29,119 nucleotides of DNA from a virus. Position numbers and translations under genes: made by a program. The stretch lies in IMG/VR virus record IMGVR_UViG_3300009175_000061, positions 1 through 29,119 of that record. One strand, written 5' to 3'. The notes beneath the pieces were generated by a model. The model saw only the letters and a program-made list of their open reading frames with translations, made no database searches and was not told the DNA's origin. Shown piece by piece: positions 8,101 to 15,362 of the stretch (the stretch's first letter is position 1; each line of letters starts with the position of its first letter).

Positions 8101-10115
8101 TGCGCGGCCGCTTCCTGTGCGGCTTTGTCCGCCGCCTTCTTCGCCGCACTCCCCCCAGCGGCTTGCTGGAGTTTCCACTGCTGCCACTTCGCCTCGATGG
8201 CATCCCTGGCCGCTTGTACGGCAGTCGGATCGGTCTCCGACATGAGCGTCACGAAATCACTTTTCGTCGCCCACTGCCAGTGGGGAATCTTCGCGTCCTT
8301 GGCCAGCCCCTTCAGATCATTCGCGGAGAGCGCGGACACCTGCTGCTGGAAGACAGCTTTCTTCAGCGCCAGTTCCTGCGCCGCTTTCTCCAGTGCGGCT
8401 TGCGGTAAGCCGTTGCTCGTGGCCAGCACCTGCTCGGCGGACTGCAATGCCGCCAGAAAATCGGGAAAGCCTTGCGGGGATGCTGGCAACACCACTTTGA
8501 GCGTGGCGTCGTCGAGCGCCTGTTGCGCGACTTTGAGCGCCGACTGTTGCGCCGCGTCGATAGCGGCCTGCTTTGCGGCGTCGCCCAGCTCCTGCCCGGC
8601 GACCTTTTCGATGGCGGCGATCAGTTGCCCCTTATTCTTCAGCGGGCCGATGTGGAACTGCTTCTTCGCGGCCATGAGCGCCTGCCCGGATAGCCCGCTG
8701 TGATCGACGTCCGGCTCCAACTGGTCGAGCAACGCGATGACATCGGCCTTGGTCATATTGAGGGAGACACCCTTCTTTACGGCCAAATCCTGCAAGTCTT
8801 TCACCGTCAGCGAGTCCAGACCGGTAGCGGTCTGCTGTGCAGCGTGCAATAGTTCGGCTTGCAGTTTCGCCTGGAGAAAGACGGCCTGTTTGGCGGCAAG
8901 GAGTTGTACAAGTTCGTCTTTCGAGCGCAAGGCGCCAATGGCATATTGCTTGAGTTTCGCCTCCAACGCCTTCCCGCCAAGACCGCTGTGATCAATCCCT
9001 GGTTCGGCGAGATCAAGCAGGTAGTGGAAGTCCGCCTTGGTGCGCGCGATAGCAACCCCCTGGCCTTTTGCCAGCGTCTGCACCTGCTTCATGGTGAGCG
9101 CGCCAAGCTTCGTGGGATCGCCGCCCTCGAAGGCCGCCTTGAGGGTCTTCTGCTCTTCAACTTGGGCTGCGGCCATGCCCTCGATACTCTGCGGCGGCAG
9201 GATGCACGCATCACCGATGCTCGGAGCGGCGCTGGCCGCCAACACGCCTTGCCCGCAAATCACCAACGGCCAGGCCGGGTTATGCCCGCACCGGCATTGC
9301 GGATGGGCCGGCTGCGCGGGAAACTCGTCGATGGGGTACTGCCGGCCATCACGCGGGCCGCAGACCGGGCAGACCCGCTCGTCATCCATGGTGAACCATT
9401 CCAGCCGCTGGATGCCGACCGCCTGGTGGAATTTGAGCTTGCCGAGGTTATGCGCGCGCAGCACCTCGGTGCGGGCAATCACCTCCATGCGATATTGCGC
9501 CTTGCTGAACACCTTCGTCCCGGCATGGCGGAAGGACTCCTGATCTTTCACCACCTCGCCGAGATCGCGCACGATGTCATCCACCCCTTTGCCGGTGGCG
9601 ATGGCGCCGCGGATGGTCCGCATGATGCCATCGGTCGTCTCCCGGTTCACGTCACCCGCCAGGGTGGTGGTGTAATTCGCCAGGAAATCCAACGCATCGG
9701 TATCGACGATATGTAACGCCCTGGTGGTGAGCTTGTCCAGGCCATCCGGCGTCAGGTCACGATAGACCGGCAACTGCGCGGTGGCGAATTCCTCGATGCC
9801 GTGGTTAACCCCGAGCCGGAAGGCGGCTTTGGCTTCCGTGCGGCAGCGGACGGTGTGCGACCGTTTAAGCCCGCTCATGATGGATCTGATCTCGGTGTCC
9901 AGCCGTTCCAGTCCCTTCAATCCCGCCAGCTTATTGTCCGGCAGGGAGCCAAGAGACTTGTACCGTAAGATGGCCACGCCCACCTGCTCGCGCGCGGACG
10001 CCAGCTCATCGGTAAGATCATTCACCACTTGCTCGACATAGCGATTCCGCGCGTCGAGGCTCCGCGCGACAGCCTGGCGAATCAACTCGTGTTGTGATGC
10101 GGCTTCGACCGGCAT
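5118..10115 (-). CDS. Giant Mu-F head protein fused to helical repeats, a kinase-like domain and an unassigned C-terminal domain
   Basis: 1665 residues; the ATG follows AAGGGG, 11 bp after the portal. Residues about 90-280 are a Mu gpF-like domain: ARTEVLRAHN at 214-223, then C249-x2-C252 and H271-x2-C274-x-C276, a likely metal site. About 335-790 hold at least four SAP/HeH-like units, for example LTVKDLQDLAVKKGV (436-450), LSANDLKGLAKDAKI (596-610) and LKLTDLKAIAKEKKI (748-762), separated by Ala/Gln-rich helices. About 840-1095 look like a PI3/4-kinase or HipA-type fold: candidate ATP lysine K876 in WLFKPM, catalytic-loop-like NHDAHAEN (957-964) and GIDRAQAF with D977. About 1290-1665 are unassigned; the tail (GGMSPVEDMNTGGASYCFTRI, 1530-1550) looks like a compact enzyme or toxin domain. 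Polymorphic Mu-F toxins are a known class. Mu-F is confident, kinase fairly so, C-terminus unknown. Confidence 0.85.
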   Translation of the reverse strand: MPVEAASQHELIRQAVARSLDARNRYVEQVVNDLTDELASAREQVGVAILRYKSLGSLPDNKLAGLKGLERLDTEIRSIMSGLKRSHTVRCRTEAKAAFRLGVNHGIEEFATAQLPVYRDLTPDGLDKLTTRALHIVDTDALDFLANYTTTLAGDVNRETTDGIMRTIRGAIATGKGVDDIVRDLGEVVKDQESFRHAGTKVFSKAQYRMEVIARTEVLRAHNLGKLKFHQAVGIQRLEWFTMDDERVCPVCGPRDGRQYPIDEFPAQPAHPQCRCGHNPAWPLVICGQGVLAASAAPSIGDACILPPQSIEGMAAAQVEEQKTLKAAFEGGDPTKLGALTMKQVQTLAKGQGVAIARTKADFHYLLDLAEPGIDHSGLGGKALEAKLKQYAIGALRSKDELVQLLAAKQAVFLQAKLQAELLHAAQQTATGLDSLTVKDLQDLAVKKGVSLNMTKADVIALLDQLEPDVDHSGLSGQALMAAKKQFHIGPLKNKGQLIAAIEKVAGQELGDAAKQAAIDAAQQSALKVAQQALDDATLKVVLPASPQGFPDFLAALQSAEQVLATSNGLPQAALEKAAQELALKKAVFQQQVSALSANDLKGLAKDAKIPHWQWATKSDFVTLMSETDPTAVQAARDAIEAKWQQWKLQQAAGGSAAKKAADKAAQEAAAQAAQVAQQHAVDTITAAVNAMPGTMAPEQYESFLQAFSNATSTFISQAEHLTPEQIATVQKKLSQQKAAFQQQLSGLKLTDLKAIAKEKKIKNWAFATKDDLITLMSETDPVKVSEVSNALAAKVAGYGHGAQQAAKVKAAMPVAPSPPSPVVAGPDFVSVDAQWTRVTANPSGHFTFVKDAKDLGGVHAKQIYCDPEGNEWLFKPMPEEFLAHGDEMTYHVARLFDPDAVEVRAVSMHGQRGTIQRMKTGLLAQSNYEGVAVNTIAPEEQAQLQHQQVIDWLLSNHDAHAENFLRLSNGRIVGIDRAQAFKYFGRDRLDIGYNPNATGQHPRTLYNDMLHAAKTGKLQLDPSHTLATIERVESLPDAEYLAILRSYAERRFVGDARGLQGFYDAALERKHGLRQDFETLYREILGDPKFSFELLGRKDFTRLPQAMVDEITTDISKLGYQGKAIPFDTDMVEDQNLLIYTEQVKGARGATSTRTVMRMKVRPDAERPLLKAIQQALSAGGTVQVGSPLPEDTFYDAILQGVKTVNHHLGDGQYNLAKIQGAAAVRADMEKLLTSKQPDIQAMARHYLDTLRQIEVSVANRSTDRLPAFSQFVATAPRQSKKASAFTVTKSTVRMPKKQIEHGELTVVNDAASLSDLLHGGGKSGVQYEIDFGDGMHAVYRPWTGENLFAQRGEFELRLPDKPAAKAIDRAMEMMEQVGIPARVASPEEMELLYLHKQAYLSLEHKESPYRQLLADLDARSADTPTRVNTLRTYWGAKLGVADVTKLPGYDPHGVYQLGYLDHGAKAGYRQQLRFDLSDADIRRQLDGFALKHHVTNSNDITTLVDTMLSNNGAMVSTVEKMRVGVPVGGMSPVEDMNTGGASYCFTRIAKHPGRDTSASEGFYFKIEMIRRMDAISYDHDAFGKVIGGYVEEHRQSTVSAWKKIHAKSGNETIFKNSVTLLDNIDVIVVNGNQRKKALLEVFRKHGISKLPDGRTVEQVIVVH

Positions 10116-10126
10116 GATTCAGCCCC

Positions 10127-11620
10127 TTACTTCCGGTCGAAGAACCGGCAGGCACGCGCCGCAAACGTCGTCTCATTCCGTTGCACCGCGCAACGATTCT
10201 CCGCGTCCTCGAAATGCCGGCACTCGTCACAGATGGCGTCATCGGCAAAGGCGCGCGCGGCGGGACCACCGAGGGCCAGCGCTGCCGCTGCCGCCGGCGT
10301 GGTGCTCTTCGGCCCCAGCCCCAGAAAACTCCGCGCTTCATCCACGTCGAGCACACCGAGCGTAACCATATCGACGATGGGCTTGGCCTGCTTCTCGTCG
10401 AGCACGTCGATGCCCGGTTTTTCCTGCGCGCGGTTGGCCGCCTCGACATCCGGGTCCAACTCCATCTTCACCTGCAGGCTGGAGCGGGAGATGAGTTTCC
10501 GGTCGTAGAGTTCGAGCAGCAGCTTTTTGAGATCGACCGCATCGTTCGGATCGAGGTCGTTAAAGAGATACTGGACGGTGGCATCCTCGTGCCCGCTCAA
10601 GGTGAGCCAGTCATCCACCACCCAGTCGAGCAATTGCCGGGCGATTTGCTTGATTTCACGAATCATCACCAGCATCTTCTGCATGGAGACGGACGCCGTG
10701 GCGAAGTTCGGGCCGTCACCGGTGACCAATGAGCGCGAGAGCCCGAGCCCGACGATGATATCCTCCTTGACTTCCCTCACCTTTTCCTCGACGTTGAGCA
10801 CGCTCCCCTCGGCGCCATGCGTTTCCACCCCGACGTAGAACGGCACCACCAGGCCGGACTTCATGTCCATCTTGTTGACCATGTCGCGAATGTCCTGAAG
10901 CATCTTCTGATCGGGGGTGATGACGCGCTGGTTGAAGGCGCCACCGACCTTGATGAGACGAAACGGCGTGGCCCAGCGTTTGGCGATGGCCTGCTCGGCC
11001 TTCCGGTAATCGCGCAGCAGTTCGATGGACTGGAACGCGGGCAGCACCAGGCTGTTCCCGCGTGGCGAGAATGGCGGCGCATCCCAGCGCAGATGAATCA
11101 CCTGTTCGACTGGCAGCGCCAAACCATCCCCGGCGGCAGGCGCATCCTCGGGATACTGCTGCATCTCCATCAGCGTGCCCTGCGCATACTTCACTTTCAC
11201 CGAGGTGGGATTGACGCAGGTGATCGCCTCGATATCCCGCCCATCCTGGCTGTAGCGTTTATAGCCGACCGCGTCTCCCTTCACCAGCAGTTGCAGGATC
11301 ATGTCCTTGACGAAGGTGGAGAGCGCCAGCCGATCATGCAATGCGCACACGCCTTCTTTTACCGTCTCATCATCGCTGGCGAGCTTGATCTCATCGCCCA
11401 CGGCAAAGCAGCGCCAGGAGTTAACGCAGTTCTTCACCAGCGGTTCCTCGATGTAGTAGGTCCATGCTCGGCGGGCGCGCTCGTCCCAAGTCACCGGGAT
11501 CGGATCGGTGGGCGTGACGCTAATGAACGCCGAGCCATCGATGACGGCGGCGCTTGCCTGCGGGAGCGGCTGCGCGAGCGCGCCGGTGGTCTGTGGAGTG
11601 CGATAGCGTGATTTGGCCAT
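10127..11620 (-). CDS. Portal protein
   Basis: A 497-residue protein starting MAKSRYRTPQ after CAAGGA on the minus strand, 12 bp behind the large terminase. It would form the ring at the capsid vertex through which DNA is pumped. Portal-type features include a central segment on refolded helices (IELLRDYRKAEQAIAKRWATP), the VNKMDMKSGLVVPF stretch, and GDGPNFATASVSMQKML with following helices typical of the clip/stem region. The C-terminus carries an extra cysteine cluster, C464-x2-C467-x9-C477-x13-C491, likely a small metal-binding knuckle not usual for portals. Order terminase-portal-MuF supports the call. Confidence 0.88.
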   Translation of the reverse strand: MAKSRYRTPQTTGALAQPLPQASAAVIDGSAFISVTPTDPIPVTWDERARRAWTYYIEEPLVKNCVNSWRCFAVGDEIKLASDDETVKEGVCALHDRLALSTFVKDMILQLLVKGDAVGYKRYSQDGRDIEAITCVNPTSVKVKYAQGTLMEMQQYPEDAPAAGDGLALPVEQVIHLRWDAPPFSPRGNSLVLPAFQSIELLRDYRKAEQAIAKRWATPFRLIKVGGAFNQRVITPDQKMLQDIRDMVNKMDMKSGLVVPFYVGVETHGAEGSVLNVEEKVREVKEDIIVGLGLSRSLVTGDGPNFATASVSMQKMLVMIREIKQIARQLLDWVVDDWLTLSGHEDATVQYLFNDLDPNDAVDLKKLLLELYDRKLISRSSLQVKMELDPDVEAANRAQEKPGIDVLDEKQAKPIVDMVTLGVLDVDEARSFLGLGPKSTTPAAAAALALGGPAARAFADDAICDECRHFEDAENRCAVQRNETTFAARACRFFDRK

Positions 11621-11632
11621 GGTGAGTCCTTG

Positions 11633-13183
11633 CTAATAGAAAATCGGTGCGGTTAGCAGCGGCAGCACGCAGACCGATTGCGTTTCGCCGAGGTTGAGTC
11701 GTCCCAACTCGCGCACCAGCACGGCGCAGCGCACTGCGTCGATGATGTGGTCGTTGCCCTTCGAGTAGACCACCGCGTTGTTGGTCATCGTATAGGTGTG
11801 CGTGGTGAATTGCTCCTGCAGTTCCAGGTCACCTTGCGGGAAACGAATCTCCCGGCGCTGGAGCATGCCGTTGATGATGGAGGTCATCAGTTCCTTGGTG
11901 CGCTTGCGTATTTCACCGCCATCCGGGGTAGGCAGCGCCGTGACACCACCGAAATCGACCCCGCGCAGACGACCGCTCATGTTCAGCGGACGATAGCCAT
12001 CCAGCGTCAGTAACTCCTGGACCACCGCGCCGCCGTTCCCGCCGTTGTCGATGCCGATGCCCGCCGGGGTGAAATACCGTTCCAACAGCGAGATGAGCAT
12101 GGAGAGTATGGGATACGCCACGTGTTCACAGTGGATGCGCAGCACCAGGCTGGCCACCGGCTTCTCCCCAGCGGCATCCTGGAAGACCACGATCTCCGTG
12201 GGGTCATTCGTATACCCCAGGTCAGCGCCGATCCAGAACACCCCGGCCTGCGGCACCAGATCGAGCAGCGCTTCCAGCAGGTCGAAGGTCTGTGCGTTGT
12301 CCTGGCAGCCGGAGAGATGATCGCCGGTAATGCGCACGGTGCGATACTCGATGATCTCCTGGCAGGCGGCGTCCAGGTGTTCCTGGATGAAGGCGCCGTA
12401 GCTCGGTTTGCCGTGCTCGCCCGACACCTCATGCTGCCAGCCGGCGGTATCTTTCCCGCCATAGAATTCCACCAGTTCCCGCTCACGCTCTTCCGACCAG
12501 GTGGGATTCAACCAAGACGGCCAGCGAAAGACGGTGAACTGCTTCGAACTGGTTAAGCGAAAGTAGGTCGAGTTCCGTAGCCCATTCGGGGTCGAGTAGA
12601 TGCGCAGGCGCCCCCCGGATTTCAGGCACTGGCGCAACGCTTTCCAGGCGGCCTCGGTCAGCCAGGCCCCTTCATCGACCCAGACGCGTTCGACGTGCAG
12701 CGACCGAAACGCATCGCCATAGACGCCCGCGGGCCGGAAATACAGCACCGATCCGGTGATGAACTCGATTCGGTAATACGGCTTCCGCATGATTTTCAGC
12801 TTACCGAACTGGTTAAGCGCCACCAACGCGCGCAACATCTCGCTCGTTTCGATCTGGTAATCGATCTCCTCGATCAGCGAATCGAGATGGCCTTGATGCG
12901 GCGCGGCGATCAGCCCCTGACCGCCCTGGGTCGTGGTGGCGAAGTGCAGCGCATCGGTGGAGAGCACCACGCTTTTGCCGGTGTCCCGTCCATCCAGATG
13001 AATGATGTTGCGCGACGGACAATGGAGATCGAACATCTGATGTTCCCAATAACGACGAGGCGTGCCATCCCGATTGATGAGCACCGCTTCGCCCCACTGG
13101 GCGGCATCCTGCATTACCTCATCGAACAACACGTCATCCACGGGAATGTCGGCTTCGAGAATCCGCGTGACAGCGTCCGTCAT
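11633..13183 (-). CDS. terL: Terminase large subunit (packaging ATPase/nuclease)
   Basis: 516 residues from the ATG at 13183, which sits one base after the upstream methyltransferase stop (TGA-C-ATG), with AGGCAGGG just upstream. A longer open frame reaching 13369 lies inside the methyltransferase gene and was not used. The ATPase domain has Walker A GRDTGKS (65-71) and Walker B VERVWVDEG (164-172, D170/E171). The RNase H-like nuclease has D321 in GADLGYTNDPTE, D379 in GIDNGG and D482 in DHIIDAVRC, the three expected acidic positions. The protein pumps DNA into the procapsid through the portal encoded next and cuts concatemers. The candidate small subunit is not adjacent; the integrase lies between. 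Confidence 0.93.
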   Translation of the reverse strand: MTDAVTRILEADIPVDDVLFDEVMQDAAQWGEAVLINRDGTPRRYWEHQMFDLHCPSRNIIHLDGRDTGKSVVLSTDALHFATTTQGGQGLIAAPHQGHLDSLIEEIDYQIETSEMLRALVALNQFGKLKIMRKPYYRIEFITGSVLYFRPAGVYGDAFRSLHVERVWVDEGAWLTEAAWKALRQCLKSGGRLRIYSTPNGLRNSTYFRLTSSKQFTVFRWPSWLNPTWSEERERELVEFYGGKDTAGWQHEVSGEHGKPSYGAFIQEHLDAACQEIIEYRTVRITGDHLSGCQDNAQTFDLLEALLDLVPQAGVFWIGADLGYTNDPTEIVVFQDAAGEKPVASLVLRIHCEHVAYPILSMLISLLERYFTPAGIGIDNGGNGGAVVQELLTLDGYRPLNMSGRLRGVDFGGVTALPTPDGGEIRKRTKELMTSIINGMLQRREIRFPQGDLELQEQFTTHTYTMTNNAVVYSKGNDHIIDAVRCAVLVRELGRLNLGETQSVCVLPLLTAPIFY

Positions 13184-13184
13184 G

Positions 13185-14309
13185 TCAGCCCTGCCTTTCC
13201 GGCACACACGTTCGTTCTCGCGCAAGCCGTGCATACGCCAGTGCGCAATAGTCGGCGTTGAGTTCGATCCCGAGAAAGCGCCGGCCATGCGCCAGCGCCA
13301 CCATCCCGGTCGTGCCCGCCCCGGCGAAGGGATCGAGCACGGTGGCCGGTACAACCTCGGTCTCGCCACAGGCGCAGGTGGGTTGCCAGCCGACAGTCAT
13401 ACGGCGCGTGACATATTCCTCCCCCTGTGCGCGAGCGGCCTGGCGCAGCAACGCCATGCGGTTCGCGCGGCTGCCCATGCCATAGGCGCTGTCCGTCTCG
13501 CCGTCGTGGGCGGTGACGCTTTGCCGCTCGACCAGGCGCGTCCACGGCACCCCGCACGTCGGACAAACCCCATGCGCCGAGGTGCCGGCGAGCAAGCACG
13601 GCTCCACCAGTCGCGGTGGGAACACGGCGAAATGTGCGCCACGGAACGGTTTGGTGGGGATGCGCCAGACGGTACGCCGATTGCGCCCGGCGGCGTTCAT
13701 ATACGCGCCCATGCAGTCGGATTGCGCCATGTTGTGGGAGTGCTTGCCGCCATACGCCTGTGCGTCACCATAGGGGCTGTGCAGCCCGGAGGTGTATCGC
13801 CGCATCGAATCAGCCATGAGCGGTTCCATGATGGCGTCGGCGTCGTAGAAATATCGTCGCTGCTTGGTGAGCAGGAAGACGAATTCATGGCTGCGCGTCG
13901 GGCGATCCTTCACGCTCTCCGGCAGGCAGTTCGGTTTCTCCCACACGATATCGGTGCGGAGATACCAGCCATCCTCCTGGAGGGCGAAGGCGACGCGCCA
14001 CGGCAACCCCAGCAAATCCTTGGGCTTGATGCCATGCGGAACTCGCTGCCCCGCATTGCCGGCATAACAATCTCCCAGATTGAGCCAGAGGGTGCCGTCA
14101 TCGCGCAGCACGCGCCGCACATCCCGGAAGATGCTCACCAGCGTGGCAACATAGGTCTCCGGCGTGTCTTCGCGCCCGACCTGGCCGGCGACCCCATAAT
14201 CGCGCAGCCCCCAGTAGGGTGGCGAGGTAATGCAGCAATGCGCACTGCCAACCGGCAGCGTCGGCAACACCTCACGGCTATCTCCACACAGTAATTCGTA
14301 TCCCGGCAT
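13185..14309 (-). CDS. Site-specific DNA methyltransferase (TSPPY class)
   Basis: 374 residues, ATG after GGAAGGAAG. It has the catalytic motif TSPPYWGLRDYG at 28-39 near the N-terminus and the SAM-binding DPFAGAGTTG near 326-335 at the C-terminus, the circularly permuted (beta-type) order found in N4-cytosine or N6-adenine enzymes of phages. Between them is an insert with CPTC (249-252) and CAC (312-314), probably a zinc site helping target recognition. No restriction gene is adjacent, so it is an orphan enzyme, likely protecting phage DNA from host restriction. It is tightly joined to terL. Target sequence cannot be read from the protein. Confidence 0.9.
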   Translation of the reverse strand: MPGYELLCGDSREVLPTLPVGSAHCCITSPPYWGLRDYGVAGQVGREDTPETYVATLVSIFRDVRRVLRDDGTLWLNLGDCYAGNAGQRVPHGIKPKDLLGLPWRVAFALQEDGWYLRTDIVWEKPNCLPESVKDRPTRSHEFVFLLTKQRRYFYDADAIMEPLMADSMRRYTSGLHSPYGDAQAYGGKHSHNMAQSDCMGAYMNAAGRNRRTVWRIPTKPFRGAHFAVFPPRLVEPCLLAGTSAHGVCPTCGVPWTRLVERQSVTAHDGETDSAYGMGSRANRMALLRQAARAQGEEYVTRRMTVGWQPTCACGETEVVPATVLDPFAGAGTTGMVALAHGRRFLGIELNADYCALAYARLARERTCVPERQG

Positions 14310-14327
14310 GGACTTGACTTCCTTCCG

Positions 14328-14358
14328 CCTCCTCGCGCATGAATTGCGCAGAAGGAGG
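14328..14358. promoter_or_regulatory. Inverted repeat holding the integrase Shine-Dalgarno, in the divergent gap
   Basis: The 58-bp gap between the divergent methyltransferase and integrase contains CCTCCT (14328-14333) and GCGCA (14335-14339), pairing with TGCGC (14345-14349) and AGGAGG (14353-14358) around a TGAAT loop. The AGGAGG arm is the integrase ribosome binding site. In a transcript crossing the gap rightward, the site would be locked in a hairpin; a transcript starting inside the gap would leave it free. Pairing is seen; regulation is inferred. Confidence 0.45.
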
Positions 14359-14367
14359 ACTTCACCA

Positions 14368-15252
14368 ATGACACTCGATCAGGCGCTCGACGCCTTTTGC
14401 ACACACCAACGGGCGCAGGGGCGGTCGCAAAAAACCATTGACATCTACGCCCATGACCTTCGCAATGTGTTCACCCGGCTGGATGACATGGGGGTCGCGA
14501 ACATCACGGCACGGCGACTCATCGCGGTCATGTCCGATCCCACCCTCATCACCAGCCCGACAGGAACACCGAAAGCGCCCGCCACGCTCAACCGGGGCCG
14601 TGCCGCCGTGCGTGCGTTCTTCGCCTGGGCGCTCGACACGGGACACATCACCGAGAACCCCGCGCTCGGTATCCATCTGCAACGAGCGCCGCGCACGCCA
14701 CCGGCCTTTCTCACCGATACCGAGGTGCGCCGACTGCTCAAGGCATTGACCGGACGCACCAGCCCACTGGCCAAACGCGACCGGACGTTAATCGAGACTT
14801 TCCTCGCCACCGGCATCCGCCTGCAAGAACTGGTGGCGCTTGACCTTGCCGACGTTGATCTCGACGCCAAGCACCTGCATATCCGCCGGGCGAAAGGTGG
14901 GCAGCCGCAGGTAAAATTCCTAAACACCCATCTGCGCGGCATCCTTCGCACCTATCTCCAGTGGCGTAGGAAACAAGGCGAGCAGTGTTCGGCGCTGTTC
15001 ATCAGCCAGCGGGGAACACGCCTGTCGCCACGGCAGGTGGGCTATCGCTTTGCACACTGGCTCCATGAAGGCGGGATCGAGAAGGCCATCTCCCCCCACG
15101 GCCTACGCCATACCTTCGCCACCCGGCTCTATAGCCGCACCGGCGATCTGCTGGTCGTCCAACGCGCACTCGGCCATCGCAACATCGCTACCACCGAGAT
15201 TTACACCCACCTGGTGGACGGCGCTCTCGAAGAGGCGCTGGAACGGCTGTAA
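14368..15252 (+). CDS. Tyrosine recombinase / integrase
   Basis: 294 residues. The ATG at 14368 was chosen for AAGGAGG nine bases upstream; a longer frame to 14230 would overlap the divergent methyltransferase. The N-terminal SAM-like core-binding domain covers about 1-95 and the catalytic domain about 112-290. All active-site residues are present: R151 (ATGIRLQEL), K176, H244 and R247 (PHGLRH), H270 (LGHRN) and nucleophile Y279 (EIYTH). Length and motifs match Xer/phage integrases of the simple two-domain kind without an arm-binding domain. It lies on the strand opposite to its head-gene neighbours and is followed 57 bp later by a dif/lox-like inverted repeat. Expected role: prophage integration/excision or dimer resolution. 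Confidence 0.92.
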   Translation: MTLDQALDAFCTHQRAQGRSQKTIDIYAHDLRNVFTRLDDMGVANITARRLIAVMSDPTLITSPTGTPKAPATLNRGRAAVRAFFAWALDTGHITENPALGIHLQRAPRTPPAFLTDTEVRRLLKALTGRTSPLAKRDRTLIETFLATGIRLQELVALDLADVDLDAKHLHIRRAKGGQPQVKFLNTHLRGILRTYLQWRRKQGEQCSALFISQRGTRLSPRQVGYRFAHWLHEGGIEKAISPHGLRHTFATRLYSRTGDLLVVQRALGHRNIATTEIYTHLVDGALEEALERL

Positions 15253-15276
15253 CCAGTCATTTCGGTCAGGCATTGT

Positions 15277-15310
15277 CGCCACGGCTCTTCACTCCAGGAG
15301 GTCCGTGGCG
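15277..15310. repeat. 8-bp inverted repeat beside the integrase
   Basis: CGCCACGG at 15277-15284 pairs perfectly with CCGTGGCG at 15303-15310 around an 18-base loop. It directly abuts the larger 13-bp inverted repeat, sharing base 15310. GCATTG occurs at 15270 and 15310 and inverted at 15336, so the stretch looks like a cluster of related binding sites. Alternatively both are convergent-gene terminator stems. Confidence 0.45.
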
Positions 15311-15341
15311 CATTGCGGAGAACAGACCTTCTCCGCAATGC
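15310..15341. repeat. 13-bp perfect inverted repeat with 6-bp spacer: candidate recombination (dif/lox/attP-like) site
   Basis: GCATTGCGGAGAA (15310-15322) and TTCTCCGCAATGC (15329-15341) are perfect inverted arms around the asymmetric spacer CAGACC (15323-15328). A GGC/GCC extension continues with one unpaired base. The design of two 11-13 bp arms and a 6-8 bp asymmetric spacer is that of Xer dif, lox and FRT sites, and the site lies 57 bp behind a tyrosine recombinase gene. The main alternative is a terminator between convergent genes, but no run of T follows the stem on either strand. The repeat is certain; its function is inferred. Confidence 0.55.
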
Positions 15342-15362
15342 CGCCTAAGAATCACCGCCGGT

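Noticed and set aside
13184-13369. Upstream extension of the large terminase start to 13369
   Set aside because: The extension overlaps the methyltransferase gene, is low-complexity Arg/Pro/Trp sequence, and lacks a ribosome site. The ATG at 13183 has one and gives a normal terminase start.
13185-14309. A restriction-modification system at the methyltransferase
   Set aside because: No restriction enzyme gene is adjacent. The neighbours are terminase and integrase, so it is treated as an orphan phage methyltransferase.
15310-15341. Plain intrinsic terminator between convergent genes
   Set aside because: The stem is strong but no T-run follows on either strand. It is kept as the main alternative to a recombination site, not excluded.
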